Below, piece by piece: positions 1 through 12,800 of a stretch of DNA of 64,000 nucleotides (the stretch's first letter is position 1; each line of letters opens with the position of its first letter). Location: the NCBI GenBank assembly GCA_013396655.1, contig WBMV01006537.1:913275-977274 (forward strand), in the 5' to 3' direction. The notes under the pieces were generated by a model that searched no databases, was not told the DNA's origin, and saw only the letters and a list, made by a program, of their open reading frames with translations. The position numbers and the translations under genes are program-made. The stretch is from Campylorhamphus procurvoides (Eukaryota; Chordata; Aves; Passeriformes; Dendrocolaptidae).

Positions 1-265
1 GCATAATATTATGTGGTATGGGATATCCCTTCGGTCTGTTGGGACCAGCTGTCCCAGCTGTGTCCTCTTGCCCACTCCAGCTTGCTGACAGGACAGAGTG
101 AGAAATGCAGAAATACTTGATGCACTGCAGGCACTGTTCAGCAACAGACAGTGGTGTGCTATCACGACTGTTTTGGTCACAAATTCAAAACACAGCACCA
201 TAGAGCCTACTATGAAGAAAACTAGTTCCATCCCACCAGTTCCAATGCAGGATTACTGATGCATC
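1..265. repeat. Old interspersed repeat fragment, probably avian LTR-derived
   Basis: This stretch resembles, from memory, a sequence repeated in many bird genomes: a GGGATATCCCTT-type start, a run containing CAGCTGTCCCAGCTGTGTCC, and a later block around ACTATGAAGAAAACTAG. I believe it is the terminal or non-coding part of an endogenous retroviral (LTR) element, but I cannot confirm the family. It has no open frame. The left edge is cut by the window. Confidence 0.35.
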
Positions 266-3200
266 ATTGCAGGCCAGGCTTCTTGCATCCAGCGGGCTTT
301 GCCATTGAAACCGAATAGACAGGTTTGCTGCATAGTTCATCTTTTTTTTTCCTCTCCTAACTTTTCATTTTTCAGTAATGCTTATGCCACCTGCCTTGCC
401 CATCACATGATCATGCTATATCTTTCTTCATTTAATTATACTGAGATTAATAAGTCAGGCACTAGAGGCACTTTGATTCCCCAACTATTCTCTGTAACAC
501 TTGAAAATAGATCATAACCACAAATAGTAAGCCCTTGTTGACAGCAGCACTAAAGAACCATGCAACGTAAGAGTAAAGGGAAAACTTCATCTTGCTTAAA
601 ATTAGGTCAGGTGTGGTTTATTGCATGCCTTAAATGTCAGTGGATTCTCCCTGTTTGGACACTGGGAAAACCCATTTGAGGGGAGCACAAGGTGCATGGG
701 GAGAGTATCATTACAGCAGCCTCTCACTTCTGCTGAGCTGGGCAAGGGCACACTGACTCCACAGGGAGGAGGGGATGGGGATCATTCCTTTGGTCTCTTT
801 TATTACAGCATTTTACAGGGAGCACAGGAGACTCTGCCAGAAGGGTAATACTCACCAAGGGAATTGTAAGTCTCTGTGATAACTGAGAGTAGAAAATTGT
901 GCTTATGTACATCACGTTTTCATTGCTTAATATCTATTCAACCGATAGTCAGAGCTTAGACTCACAGTGATGCTCTCATTCAGTAAGTGAAATAGCCTGC
1001 TTTTTGGCAAGCAGGAATGGGCTAACACAGAGTCTCCTGTTTAGTCTTTTCCTAAACTCCTCTGAATCAGAATGAAGTAACAAATGACTTCCATCATTTT
1101 TATCCTTTTGCATCTGAGAAACATTTGGAGGTAAGACTGGGAAGCTGAGTGCGTGAACACTGCTTTGCAGAAAGTTGAATTCTCAGAAATTGAATTGACA
1201 TCTTCTAGAGGAATTTCATGGGGTGTAAGGTTTGCCTTCACCACTGGCTGAATGGAAGACCACTGTGTTTCTTGTGCAGTTCCCCTTCAAGGCCAAAGGT
1301 ACCGGGAACGGACCTTAAGTACAGTTTGATGAGAATATTTTTTAGCAGATGTTGCATGATTCAGTCATGAGATAAATAATGCTTTGAAATACATATCTGG
1401 TTATTATCTTGTTGACAATAACATGCAATTATTTTTAGCGTTGGTTACACTTAGTGTAGCACAGCTTCCCAGATTTCTTGAGAGCACCGTTAGAGGTTTC
1501 TGATTTGAGAAACCAAATTTCCTACTTCAGACTTTAATTCCTACACAGATCCTGTTTCAGAGAGCATGGGAACATGCTTTGGATTTCATGGGAAGATTCT
1601 GTACACATCTGCTAGTCTGTGGTTAAGCTATGATCAGCAAGATACTGATATCTTTCCACATGTGCCCATCCAGCACCCATCTGTGGAGTATTAGTTGAGG
1701 GACCTTGTGGACCAGGGATTTTCACACAGCTCAGCTGTATCAGTGTCAAGGGGGCTCGGCAGGAGAGTGCAAGAGGCAAAGCAGAGAGCTGGTCTTTCAG
1801 AAACTGACTGGACTGTGTCTAGGAAAATGTATTATATAGGGGTCGCATATCTGTATAAAAGTAGGCTGACTTTAGGAAAGGAGGTGTATCATTGTCTCCA
1901 CATGAATGCTGGCAATATGTGCATTTTCTATGTTTTTCTTCCTGGATTTCCATTGCTTAGGAAACAAAACCATGGTGACAGTGGGATGTCCTAGCACTAA
2001 GTAAAATCTAAGTTTCTGTAGTGTAAAAGAAATGTTGAAATAACTGTCTTTAATTTTGAGAATTCGTTTCTCTTCTTCTATAAAAATAAGTTAGTGGCTT
2101 TTAAACATCTTTGTAGAGGGAGAGAAATTAATTCTCAAAATTAATACACACAAATTTATTTTTAATTCCATTGTGGACTTCTCTGCATTAACTACAGTTT
2201 GTTTTTACTGCAAAACAGATGTTAAGAGCCATTGAACTAGCAGTGATATACATTAACCCAAGCTATGGAGTTTCCTCTTGCTGTATTGAAATATCCTTTA
2301 ATTTCCTGTGTGGCATAGCAGCTGCCTAGAAAATAAGGATAATGGCACCCTTCCCTTTCCCAGCAATGTTGTGATGATGATACCTTTGTGGAAGATTGTG
2401 AGGCACCCAAATACTTAACATAGTAATAAGCGATCAATCTATTGTTTTCACCAGGGGGCTTCCCTACTCTTTGTTTCTCTCCTGACAATACCTCATTATG
2501 AGGTTGTCCCAAGTTGATAATGGCAAGGCAGTGGGTGAGAAAAGGGGGACAAAGTGGATGTGGAGACTCAGTTTTGGGGGTGTAATAAAGGATCCTCATG
2601 TTGTAACCTGCAAGCTAGACTGTACCAAATAAGTCAAGTAAAGGTCAGAAAAGTACACCTTCAACATGCAGTCTTAGTGTGCTAAAAATAATCAATTAAG
2701 TACATTGGAAGTGAAATTTTGAAAATAAAATTTATTTGAAAATAAAAGAACTTGGGAGTATCAACTGGAATGTTCAGACCAAACTTAAGAGTGTTGATTG
2801 CCTTGCCAAAAATGTTCCATGCATCGATGGAACTGACTAATAAAAAGTGGAAGACATAGTGAATACACAGGTGGATTAGAAATGACGTAGTGAATAGCTG
2901 AATGACCTCTAGGACAGGAATGATCAGATGCAGTGAACTTGAAAAAGGAGAAAGTATAAGATTGACTGCTTTGCACTAATAGCAAGAATGCCCGTTCATC
3001 TTTGTGGGTAACTCTCTGAAAATTGAAGTGAAAGAGAATAAACAGCTTTATTACCTGTTACTGGAAGATTGTGAGGCATTAATGTGATTCAGCTGGGTCC
3101 TAGGTTATGTTGGTCCAGGTATTTTTCATTGAGTTAAGAAAGAACCACTATTATTGAAAAGGGTGATGGAGAGACATCTGTGGAAATAGTATTTATACTT

Positions 3201-4390
3201 CTGAATATTCATGTCTAAGAAAGATAAATCCAACAGAATAGGTGGTGATGAAAGGCTTCTGGACTGGTTGGATACTAATTTTATCTAAGGAATCACTTGC
3301 ACATGATTTATTTAAGGACCTAAGAGATGGATTTGTGGGGGAAATGCAGTACTCTGTGTGAGAAGGGGATTAGGACCAGAGACCAACTGTTGCTCCTGAG
3401 AGAGACGTGGTACTTTGACTCACGAGCTGTCATTGCTTCCATGTTAGTCCCAGGACTTGAATCTGGCCTCTTAATGAAATAATTGGACCACAGCAATGCT
3501 AAGTGAAGAGAATATAACTGTACCAGGAACATGAAAAAGAAAATAGTCTGCTTTGCATGGAAAGTAAAGTTTTTACCAGAACAAGCAGATGTGAAGCCTC
3601 CAGACATATTTTTAGTTGTAGAATTAGCAGTATGGGCATAAGTCACATACTCTCTATTAGGTTTTACAAAAACTGGCCTGTGGAACTTGCTTGTGGAAAG
3701 CTTAACGGAGGTCAGTAAAATTCAAAGGAGGATTTGACCTTTGCTGTGGTGAGGAGAGTGTATTCAGTGGTAATATTGTCAACCTGTGAAGTTTGAGAAG
3801 AGATCCAAGTCATTGCTTTCCAGTGGAGGAGTTAGCTGTAACTGGGCTTTGGAGATGAAGTAGAATTTTGTTCCAAATTACTCCAAAGCTACTGGGTTCT
3901 GAAGTTTCCTCTGTAATGAGTCAGGATAGTGGACACAGTGAAACAGCAGTCCACTTTTAGGTGGCAATTCCTCAGTTACTGTGCAAATCATTATTTCATT
4001 TTTATGGATATATATATTGATTTGGGGCTTTTGTGGGTTACTAATGATTTTTATTATAGTGTTCATATGTTTCTTTTCAACTGAACACGTCATCTGCAGT
4101 GTAGCTTGGCTGTATTTTCACACTTGGCACTTGAATGTAACTCGGCAATTTTATTAGAATATTTCAATAAATGCCTTGTTTTTTTGGCCGAGTTTGTTCA
4201 CCAACTGTTGCTGCAATCAATGAAGTGCTGAGCTTTTCTGATAATAAAGCGATTGTTCATGCACCTAACTACACCCTGTACTCAGAGTGTACTCAGCTTA
4301 GCTCTGTATATTGTAATTTGGGGATTCTATTTGCATGTAAAGAGCTAAGTTTTATCTGAGCTCAGTTATTAAAAAACAATTAATTCTTTC
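266..4390. other. Upstream non-coding DNA, no gene seen
   Basis: Open frames here are short (under about 120 codons), lack splice signals in register and resemble no protein I know. The only structure I note is the inverted repeat at 2050-2144. A TATAAAAG string occurs at about 1855 but has no supporting promoter context. Confidence 0.5.
2050..2144. repeat. Inverted repeat, 24-nt arms around a 47-nt spacer
   Basis: The arm at 2050-2073 is the reverse complement of 2121-2144 with 22 of 24 positions matching; the mismatches fall in the middle of the arms. The arms are AT-rich. It could be the remains of a small inverted-repeat transposon or a chance hairpin. No flanking target duplication was identified. 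Confidence 0.55.
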
Positions 4391-4689
4391 CACGGGAAAG
4401 TATAAACGTCTGACAAAAGAAAGTAGCAAGGAAGAGAGCGCCAGTTTGCGGTTGTATATGTGATGCTGCTGTGCAGAGTTGTTAAACGCAACTGAGAGCT
4501 GTTTTTAAGAGTGAGTTTTCATGACTCCAACATTCCTGCTGTGGTTGGAGGAGTTACATTTTTGCCAGGGTGTCTCACTCAAGGGTATTTGGGATACCCA
4601 CTCCCTCCTAGCAAAAAAGGCCAAGGGAAAAAAACCCCCAAAACTCACAAAAGAAAAAAAGGAGAAAAAAAAAAAAGAGTTAAAATGAG

Positions 4690-5350
4690 GAGCCCCTGGA
4701 GCTGCCTTCAGGCAGGCAAACCTCTCGCCATTGAGCAGCCTTCCGAGCAGCTTTCCTGTGGAAGGAGCCTGGAGGCTGAGGAATGTGGGGTCAGACAAGA
4801 GCTCAGTCACGGTGTATTCCCCAGCGGCTGCCCGGCATCGTGGCAGCCCGGCCCGCGTAATCGTTTCAGGCGGAAAACCGTGGAAAACCACCCTCTGGTT
4901 AAGCCTGCATCATGCTGTTCCACCAATGGAAAAAATTGAACTGGAGGAGGGTGTGTTGCCTGCAGACGAAAATACATCCAGCTTGGCGCAGGATCTGTTT
5001 TTAGTTCCTAACGGCGGAGCGTTTGGAAGTGCTAGGCAGAGTTTCCTGGCATGCCCAGGGCAGGGGCAGTCCGTGTGTCTGCGTGTCCGTGTGCCGCCTG
5101 GGGCAGGACTTGGGGCAGCCGGGCGGGCTGAACTCAGCGCCCTGCGCTGGAAGGTACGTGGGACCGGAGGTAGGGAAGGGGGATGTTGGGGCAGAACAGT
5201 CAGGTCTTTGCTCCCCGGCTGCCGGCCAGACTGGGAGCACGGAAAGAAAAGCGGGGAAGGGCTTGGGAAACCTCTGGAAGCGGAGGGCAGAGTGGGCTGC
5301 TGCGGTGCCGGGACCTTCAGCCGCTGTGCTGCCTCTGCTATCAGCGGCTG
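4690..5350 (+). promoter_or_regulatory. TIAM2: CpG-rich candidate promoter of TIAM2
   Basis: Against an AT-rich background this block is GC-rich and keeps many CpG dinucleotides, especially at 4820-4880 and 5080-5300, as expected of an unmethylated promoter. A GGGCGGG GC-box core lies at 5121-5127. A strong splice donor follows at 5153/5154, so a first exon could end there. A TATAAAC string at 4401 lies further upstream and could serve a TATA-type start near 4430, but that is speculative. Placement as the TIAM2 promoter rests on its position upstream of the first coding exon on the same strand; another gene or an unlinked CpG island remains possible. Confidence 0.4.
4900..5153 (+). other. TIAM2: Candidate first non-coding exon (donor end only)
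   Basis: The 3' end is defined by the donor GGAAG|GTACGTGGG at 5153/5154, a good match to consensus. The 5' end is not defined by the sequence; the start given is a guess inside the CpG-rich block. An open frame crosses this region, but its composition is that of GC-rich non-coding DNA and it resembles no known protein. Confidence 0.25.
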
Positions 5351-6466
5351 CACCCAAGATGAATGGTTTTCCTCCAGAAAACAGTTCTTGGTGGTCATCT
5401 GTCAAACTCAATTGCCTGAGCTGCTAACAGGGCTGGATTTTTTTTTTTTTTTTGAGTCAAAGTATGAGAAAGTACGTTTGATAGTACTATGGTTTCTGTA
5501 ACACTAAAGTGATCCTACCAATACAGTATACTGAATAATCCCTCTGAATCTTTTATGTTTTTATTATTCTGTCTATTCTCAATAATACTTAGAGTGACTT
5601 ATGATAAATAGTGTACGCAAGAAAGGGTGTTTTGTTTGTGTAGTGTTAGAGGAAAAAGTTTCAGTCAACACTGCTACCACTACTGAACTGGGAATGGAAA
5701 ACCAAAGCTTCTGTATCTGGCAGAGGTAGGTCCTGCACAGGTTTTGATCTTTCTGTATAGATTTTCAATACATAACAGTGCATGAATTGTGAAAATGCTG
5801 TGTTCTGTGCCACAGACAAAATAAAAAAGAGGCAAATACCCAAGAAATGGAGAAGTGTCTTCTGCCCCCCCTCTTATTTTTTCTTTTTTCCCCCTTTTTT
5901 CTTAAAAGGGGTGATTAATTACTTGCGCAATGCAATCAAAGTTTGCAGCTTTGTTTATGCTTGTTGCTGATGTGGTCACTGAGTTAATTTTGTACACTGG
6001 TGACTTCATTCCGGAAATCATGCATTTATTTTCCTTTAGGGTGGATGATTTGATAATGTTATACAATGTATAGCAAGTTACAATGTAGAGGCAAGGGCTG
6101 GAATTTATTTTGTCTGATCACCTTTGATAGGAAAAGGATATCCATGTACCATGGAAGAGAGAACGCTCTGAATAGGTCACTCTTTAGCTGTGAAGCTGCA
6201 AAGCAAGTTTTTTAGTGGGAAACCTAATGCTCGATTTATTCTTTTTGTTCTTTTAATGTGTGAGTAACATACTGGTACTACAAGGGTACAGGAAAGAAAA
6301 CCTTAAGCTGTGTTACTGCTGTAGAGCTCTTGGCATGCAAAAATCAAGATCTGCTTTCAATTTTCCAAGGGACTGTGTCTCAAGTTTACTTTTGGTGTCT
6401 AACTCCCAAATCTTCTGTCCTCTTTGGGAAGTCCGGGTGCCAAAGGTAGGAAAGCATTTACTTTGG

Positions 6467-6492
6467 AATTGACACCCTCAAGTGTGTCAATT
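6467..6492. repeat. Short perfect hairpin, 9-bp stem
   Basis: AATTGACAC at 6467-6475 is followed after 8 nt by its exact reverse complement at 6484-6492. It has no T-run or other context that would give it a function. Confidence 0.5.
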
Positions 6493-7455
6493 ATGAATGT
6501 GTAAACTGAGAAGTAGAAAAGACCATCTCAAGCGTGGCGTGGTTTCCCCCTCCCACTTGTGGAGCAGACTGTGCACTAGGTGACAGGCAGGGAGTCCTAC
6601 AGCCACTCCAGCCCGTGTCCCTCAGCCTGAAACATGCTGTTCTGCCAGTTGCTAATGGAAGTCTTTCTCGGGTGCTGTGGGTTAAGAGGTGGTCCAAAAA
6701 ACTTGGAATGTGTTATGCCAAAAGGAACCTTTGTGGGCAGAGTGTATTAATGTTAGAGTCTTGGTTGGTTCATCCTTTCTGCCATTTGCTTCTCCTTTTG
6801 GTAGGGTCTGTGGGGCTGCTTGAGGTATGGTGTTATGAGCTGTGTCCTAGTCCAAAAATAACCTTTCTCCTACCCTCTCCAAAGCTGATGTTTTGGCACC
6901 TACAGTTTTGAGTATGTGTGAGAGAATATCCCCATAGATACCTGCTGACTATGGTTGTATTTGATAGCATGAGGTGGTTACTACTGAAACAGACAAGAAA
7001 GGAGAAGGGCAGATGTTCCTAGTGGAGCTTTGGGAATTCTGGTTTGACCAGAAAGCCCCAGTCTCCTATTCTTTTGTTACCATAAGTAAGGAGGGCTAAG
7101 GCAGAGACCTCTTCAGGAGTTTTTCTAAGTGAAGTTTGTAGATTTGAGTCTTCAAAGGCTGAGTTCAGTCTCAAAAGTGTTGTTACTCCACAGCCCAGGG
7201 TGGGCAGTGATGCTGGAGCTCAATTGTGGGTCCTTTCAGGTACACCATCCTCCCTACCTGAGGCCTCAGGCCTTGAAATCCCCTGAAAACACCGTGTTAA
7301 TCTGTATCAGGACCTGCCAGTATGCTTATAACTGGAAGACGCTGAGAAGAAAAGACTTTTCCGATCGCTAAGTTCATTTCCCCTTCAAGGGCGGGAAATA
7401 GACTCTTTGACATATCAAACTACTGCAGCTACTGCACTGAGCACTGGCACTCCTG

Positions 7456-7537
7456 GTGTTTGTTTGTGTTTGTTTTATTTTTGGGGGCTGTTGTTTGTTT
7501 GTTTGGGGGGGGTTGTGGTTTGTTTTTGGGTTTTTTT
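7456..7537. repeat. G/T low-complexity tract with G-runs
   Basis: The tract is almost entirely G and T, with TTTG repeats broken by G-runs of 5, 8 and 3. A/C-rich versions of similar composition occur at 43854-43914 and 56744-56816. Confidence 0.7.
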
Positions 7538-9587
7538 AAACAAACTTAATAGCTTTTATTTAAATGGATATGCACTTTAGCCATTGTGTATAAATTCAAT
7601 AACATTTACAAATGGTGAAATTTGTTTTCCCTGCCAAAGAAAAATAAGACCCTAGAGATTTAGATTGTATCAGCACTGGTTTAATATGATAAAGATCTTC
7701 AGGCTTGACTCAGCCTTCCATACTGTACTAACTTGAAAGCTATAAGGCTTGATTTAATTAAGATGCAGGTGTCTTGGACCCAGAATAATGGGTTGAGTAA
7801 AAGGCGGAATGATGTCCCAGGTATGGGATGTATAATTCTGATATGATATAGCTGTGATGCAGTGTAGACTTTTTGGAATTAATGTTATTTTAAAAGAAGT
7901 AGCCAGAGAAAGAGTGTGTCCCTTTTTTGCTTCAAGTGTGAAATTAGAAGTCCATATGCAATGTCGGTATGATTCACAGCATGAAAAGAATTGTCTGGGG
8001 CCATAATGGCTTCTTATGTTTAATGAGAAAAACAATTTGCTTTAATTTGATCTGTAAGCCAGCAAACAGTTCCTAATACAGGAGGTTAGAATTCTATAGA
8101 GGCTAATGAGTGAGTGAGTGAGGAATTCTGGCTTCAAATTGAATTTTTAAGGCAAAATAGTCTTTTTTTTTTTTTTAAATACAGGCATAGTTGTGGTGTT
8201 TTGGTTATTCATTCTTTGAATACAGTGATATATAATGCAAAGTATCCTGCCAAGAATACCACAGTATAATTATTATAGTATATTTTTATAATAGGAATGT
8301 GATTGAGATTGCAGGAGTAAGAAATCTGCTTCTGATTTGTAGAAGCATGTGACCAAAGTGTGTAGTTCTAAAATATACCGTAAATTATTTCCAGTAAGAA
8401 ACTCCACATTTAATCCATCTACAGTGTTGTGCTAACCTGCCCCCCTCATTAATTTCACATATCCGTCCATACATAGCCACGCAGGAAGGGGAGGGCAGGT
8501 TCACATTCTAGAATTCTGCATTGCTTTCATATTAAAAGCCAAAGTAGATTAAAAGTTAATTAAAGCTTCAAATCTGTAATTCTGTATCCCTATAAGAATT
8601 CACAAAGCAGAGTGATTATTTTGAAAATTTACGAAGACATTAGTATCTGAAAATTAGTTATATACAATTTCAAAGACTTTGTAAGCCATTTAAAATTGAC
8701 AGAGTTTTAACCATTAGGTGAAAGGGGATGTAGAAGTAATTTGAAAGAAAACACAGGAATTGCTCAGGCAATTAAAATAAACAAAAAACAATACAAAAAG
8801 CTTTTCCTGGTGCAAAAACCCACTAGTGTAATTGATCTACATAATAAAACCCCTGCAACATTTCTAACTTGATCTGCCATTAAACGTAAACAAGTTAGTA
8901 ATTTCATATAAATGAGGGGACTCTCTATTTACTTTTTTTATTAGTCTGAAATACTTTCAGATTCTCTTATCCCACCTCCTCTAATCCTGATGACACAGTC
9001 TCCTGTGGTACATTTGTGAGCCAGGCACTCAGGCCAGCTGCATGTGTAGAGACCCTGGCATTGCCTTTTCTCCTCTCCATGCCTCCCCAATTCCACCTGC
9101 ACAGTCTGGAAGTGCCATCACAGCCCTGCTCTGTACTTGGGAGTCATTTCCTGCTCTTGTAGAAATACAGTTTTTGAACAGCAGAAAGCACATGATTCCT
9201 CTTGCTTCATCACTGGACAGTAGTTGATGGGTTACACTCTGCCCTTAACATATAAAGGCCCTTTGTACAAGTATTTATATCATTGTGGAGTCAGTTGAAG
9301 CTCTGCCTTTCTTTGGCAGATGTTTATACCCATGTGGGTGGCTGTGAGGGACTGTGTCCAGTGGCAGGTACTCCTGGTAGGAGTCCTATCCCCTCTTGAA
9401 AGGAACTGCACTGGTGGAGGTGACAATCCTTGTGTTGGTGAAGAAAGTCTGAAGAGGTTATGACACATGGTTGCTGCTTAAACTACAAGTAAAAATAAAA
9501 TACTTCATTAGTTTATTCATTTCTTCAAGAAAAGGCTTTCTTAAAAAGTTTAAACTGTGTCCTGATGTGTCATTGTGAAGAACTGAG

Positions 9588-9876
9588 AAGATGGGGGTTG
9601 ATCTCTTCTCCCAGATAACAAACAGGACCAGGGGAAATGGCCTCAAGTTGTGCCAGGGGAAGTTTAGATTAGCTATTAGAAAAAAAATTCCTCACTTGAA
9701 AAGGTGGTTAGGCATTGGAATAGGCTGCCCAGGAAAGTAGTGGAATCATCAACCCTGGAAGTGTACAAAAGGCATGTGGATTTGACAGTATGGTTTACTG
9801 GTGAATTTGGCAGTGCTGTGTTAGCAGTTCAATTCAGTGATCTTAGAGATACTTTTCAACCTTTATGATTCTATGT
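9588..9876 (+). mobile_element. CR1 LINE 3' end, truncated, sense orientation
   Basis: The sequence follows the avian CR1 3' region: a TTGATCTCTTCTCCCA block, a GGAAATGGCCTCAAGTTG block, a GGAATAGGCTGCCCAGG block, then CAACCTTTATGATTCTATG at the end. Only the last ~290 nt of the element are present, so it is 5'-truncated as usual for CR1, and it is well diverged. Confidence 0.88.
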
Positions 9877-12800
9877 AGGATCTTATTTTATTGGGGTGAA
9901 GCAAGTAGCTCTAGCTCTGACCTATTCTTTTTTATTTTAATCTAGCTCTTCTTTTAAATGCCTTTTCCTTGTTAATGATAGGAGGTTTTAAATTTAAGCT
10001 CTTCTGCTGTGCATGAAGAGTTTCACTCCTGGTAATACTAAAGACTCTCATGAGTTCCTTCATTTCTTAATGAGCCCTCACTCAGTGGGGCCAGTTTGAA
10101 GGGATGATGCTATCCTCATCTGGACCAATCCATACCGTTCTTTTTTTTTGTTATTTTGTCATAGTTTTTGCCACTTCTGCATGAATGCCATGTTTAGTAA
10201 AGTGAGAATCCACTTCCTCATAAATCTTGAGTAGATTTGTGAGGAAGCTTCAGTGGTTTGTAGATCACTTATTATCCATTTACCAGTAAAGGTTTGTTGT
10301 AACCAGCCCCCCAGGGGAATTCAAGACATCAAAGTACATCAGAGAGATGTCTTTGGTACATGTCTTTATCTCGTGAGGGTAACTTCTTGATCCAGATTAA
10401 AGTCTAACATTGCTAGGATTGACTTTAATTGAGCTTCTCCAACATTCTGGTTGGCGAGATTGTCAGTCTCAGTCGGGGAATCTGCTGGAACTCCCTAGGA
10501 AGGGCAGTCTCTTACCTTTCTGTAACTGGTGTATGACCACTGTCCGATGCTGACTGTGGCTGTGGGGCATTCAGCCTGCTCATGGCTCTGTGCTTGCTTC
10601 CCATCTGAAAGCTTGGCATTTTCTGACATGTAGTTTTAGTCTTAGCCTGGTTAATGTGACTGTATGGGAAGCAGATGGCTGACAGTAGCAAAATCATGTT
10701 TGGTATGTGTTCCCACTGTAGTAGATGAGAGCAGTGCAGGAGCCCATCTCCCTTGACTTAGGTCTTCCACAAATTCATAATACAATAATTCCTTGTTGCA
10801 TCTCATAAGCGAACATAGTACTGGGATATTATTTTTCTGATCCAGTTTTACTTGCAATATAGTTAGGGAGTCAAGTTTGTAAACCTTTGAGAGATTAAGA
10901 CCTGAAAGGAAAGCACACCTGCAATTGCTGAGCACTACTTGTATGTGTGCTCACCTTAATCTAAGAAAATAATTTTCTCCTAGCATTCATAAAGCAGTCT
11001 AATTGTGGTGGTGATTAATGACGGTGACAGGCGCTTCTCTGGAATGATGCCTGAGCTCATGTGTTTGTTTTTTGAAGTAAAAAAAAATCTGGGAGAACTT
11101 TATGCGGTGAAGCCCCAAGGTGGGGAAATACATTTTTAGCTCTAGGGTTATGACTGGTGTTAATGATTGGGTGTGGTGGGGATCATGAGGTTCCCGGATT
11201 AGTATGTTTGCATAGCTGGGTTTTTTAAGGGGAACCAGGGTGAAAGCTGAAAACTTCTTTTTAAAGGAATGTGGTTATAATTGAAAGCAAATAAACTCTT
11301 AATAGTCATCTTCAGGCACAGTGAGCTGCTTTCTAATTATGCTGATTATAATTGCCGAAAATATTCACAGAAACTGGTTCTGCTCACAAGAAGTATTCAT
11401 CCCTCTGCACAGGAAGCAAGAAAAGCATGTTGTCTTCTGCAGTAGTAGGTTGCTGTGAGAAATACGGTGGTAGTGGAACCACTGAACTCTGTCCCCTGCA
11501 CTGTAATTTCCAGGGCTTTCACAGATCAAATAGTGTAAAACACCATGAGTGTTTGGACCGAGTGCAGCCAGAGTTTGTACATAACCACCACCCAACCCCT
11601 GTGTCACGCTGCCTTTGGGTATAAGCTGGCTCACTCTGTGCTCCACCAGTTGGAATTAGCAGAAATAAAATTGCTTCACAAAAATGTGAAACAAGAGAAA
11701 GGCTTGACAGCTGATTTCCAGGGTAATGGTCTTTGTGCAGCCTCACAGATGCCCCAATGGACTATCGCAGTGGGTGTTGAGCCTGTCATAGCTTTCTGGA
11801 CGGCTGGGATGCTGAGAAAAATCCCTTGGGGCTATTTCTATAGGATTTATTGACTGTTCTGTTGTAGCGCAATCTGATTCCTGCACAGACTGAGACACTG
11901 TTTTGTAGACAGTGTACCCTGAGATAAATTTATTCGTTCACCCATTATGTGGCCTGTGTATGGGATCAGACATGTACAATGGATCCTGGTAGCAGCGGCT
12001 CGAGCCTTAATAAATTGAATGTCTGTCTTTTGAGGTTCATGACAGCAGTTTGCTTGCTACCTACTCTGTTAAAAGGATTACCTAACCATTGCACAATCAC
12101 TATGGAGACCAGATGGTCTTTTTGCCTGTTACTTTAGACAAATTGTGTTCAGTGTTTCCTTATGAATAGATATAAGTCCTTCAAAGCCCCCTTCTTGAAA
12201 GTACTTTCTGCTCCCAGATGAAGAGTTCTGAATGTAAACTGATCGCTTGTTTGTGGTCTGTGCCTCTTGGATATAGGAAGGCAGTTTTGCTGGCTGTTGC
12301 AATTTGTTCAGCAGCTTGGAGCTTAGGAATTTTGTTTGTTGTCTTCTGTTAACCTTGAATCAATAGTCTTTTGTCCAATTCAAGTTGTATATGACACTTT
12401 AAAAACTGTCTATATAAAGGAGTACTTTTAGCAGCATAGGCAAATCAAACCTTACAAGGCAAGTGTGTCATAAGTAGCAACCTTCCAAACTGTTGGAGGG
12501 AATAAGCAAATTAAACAGATTTTTTGAGTGTAAGGTGAAATTTTTGTGGCTTATCTGCTTTACCAAATATCTTTGTGCTAACAGCCCTGAATTTGTTTAT
12601 AGGTCTGTAGCATCGCTATCATGATATATCTCTTCTAAGTAATTTCTTTGTTAACCTTTTTCTAGGCTTGCTGTTAAGACTGCTTTTAGTTCTGCAAGTT
12701 CTTCTAAAAATTTGGAACCTTAACCTTTGTTTTTGGTGGGGGTAGAAAAATATCTAGGTTACCAGTGAGTTAAGTATCTTCAAGGTTCCTTATACATTAA

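Noticed and set aside
1855..1862. TATAAAAG as a core promoter
   Set aside because: AT-rich surroundings make the string likely by chance, and there is no exon, donor or CpG-rich sequence nearby. The same holds for TATAAAGG near 9252.
4731..5501. 256-codon open frame in the GC-rich block (+ strand), with overlapping frames on both strands
   Set aside because: GC-rich DNA has few stops in any frame; several overlapping frames are open on both strands and none resembles a known protein. Better explained as a CpG-rich promoter and leader.
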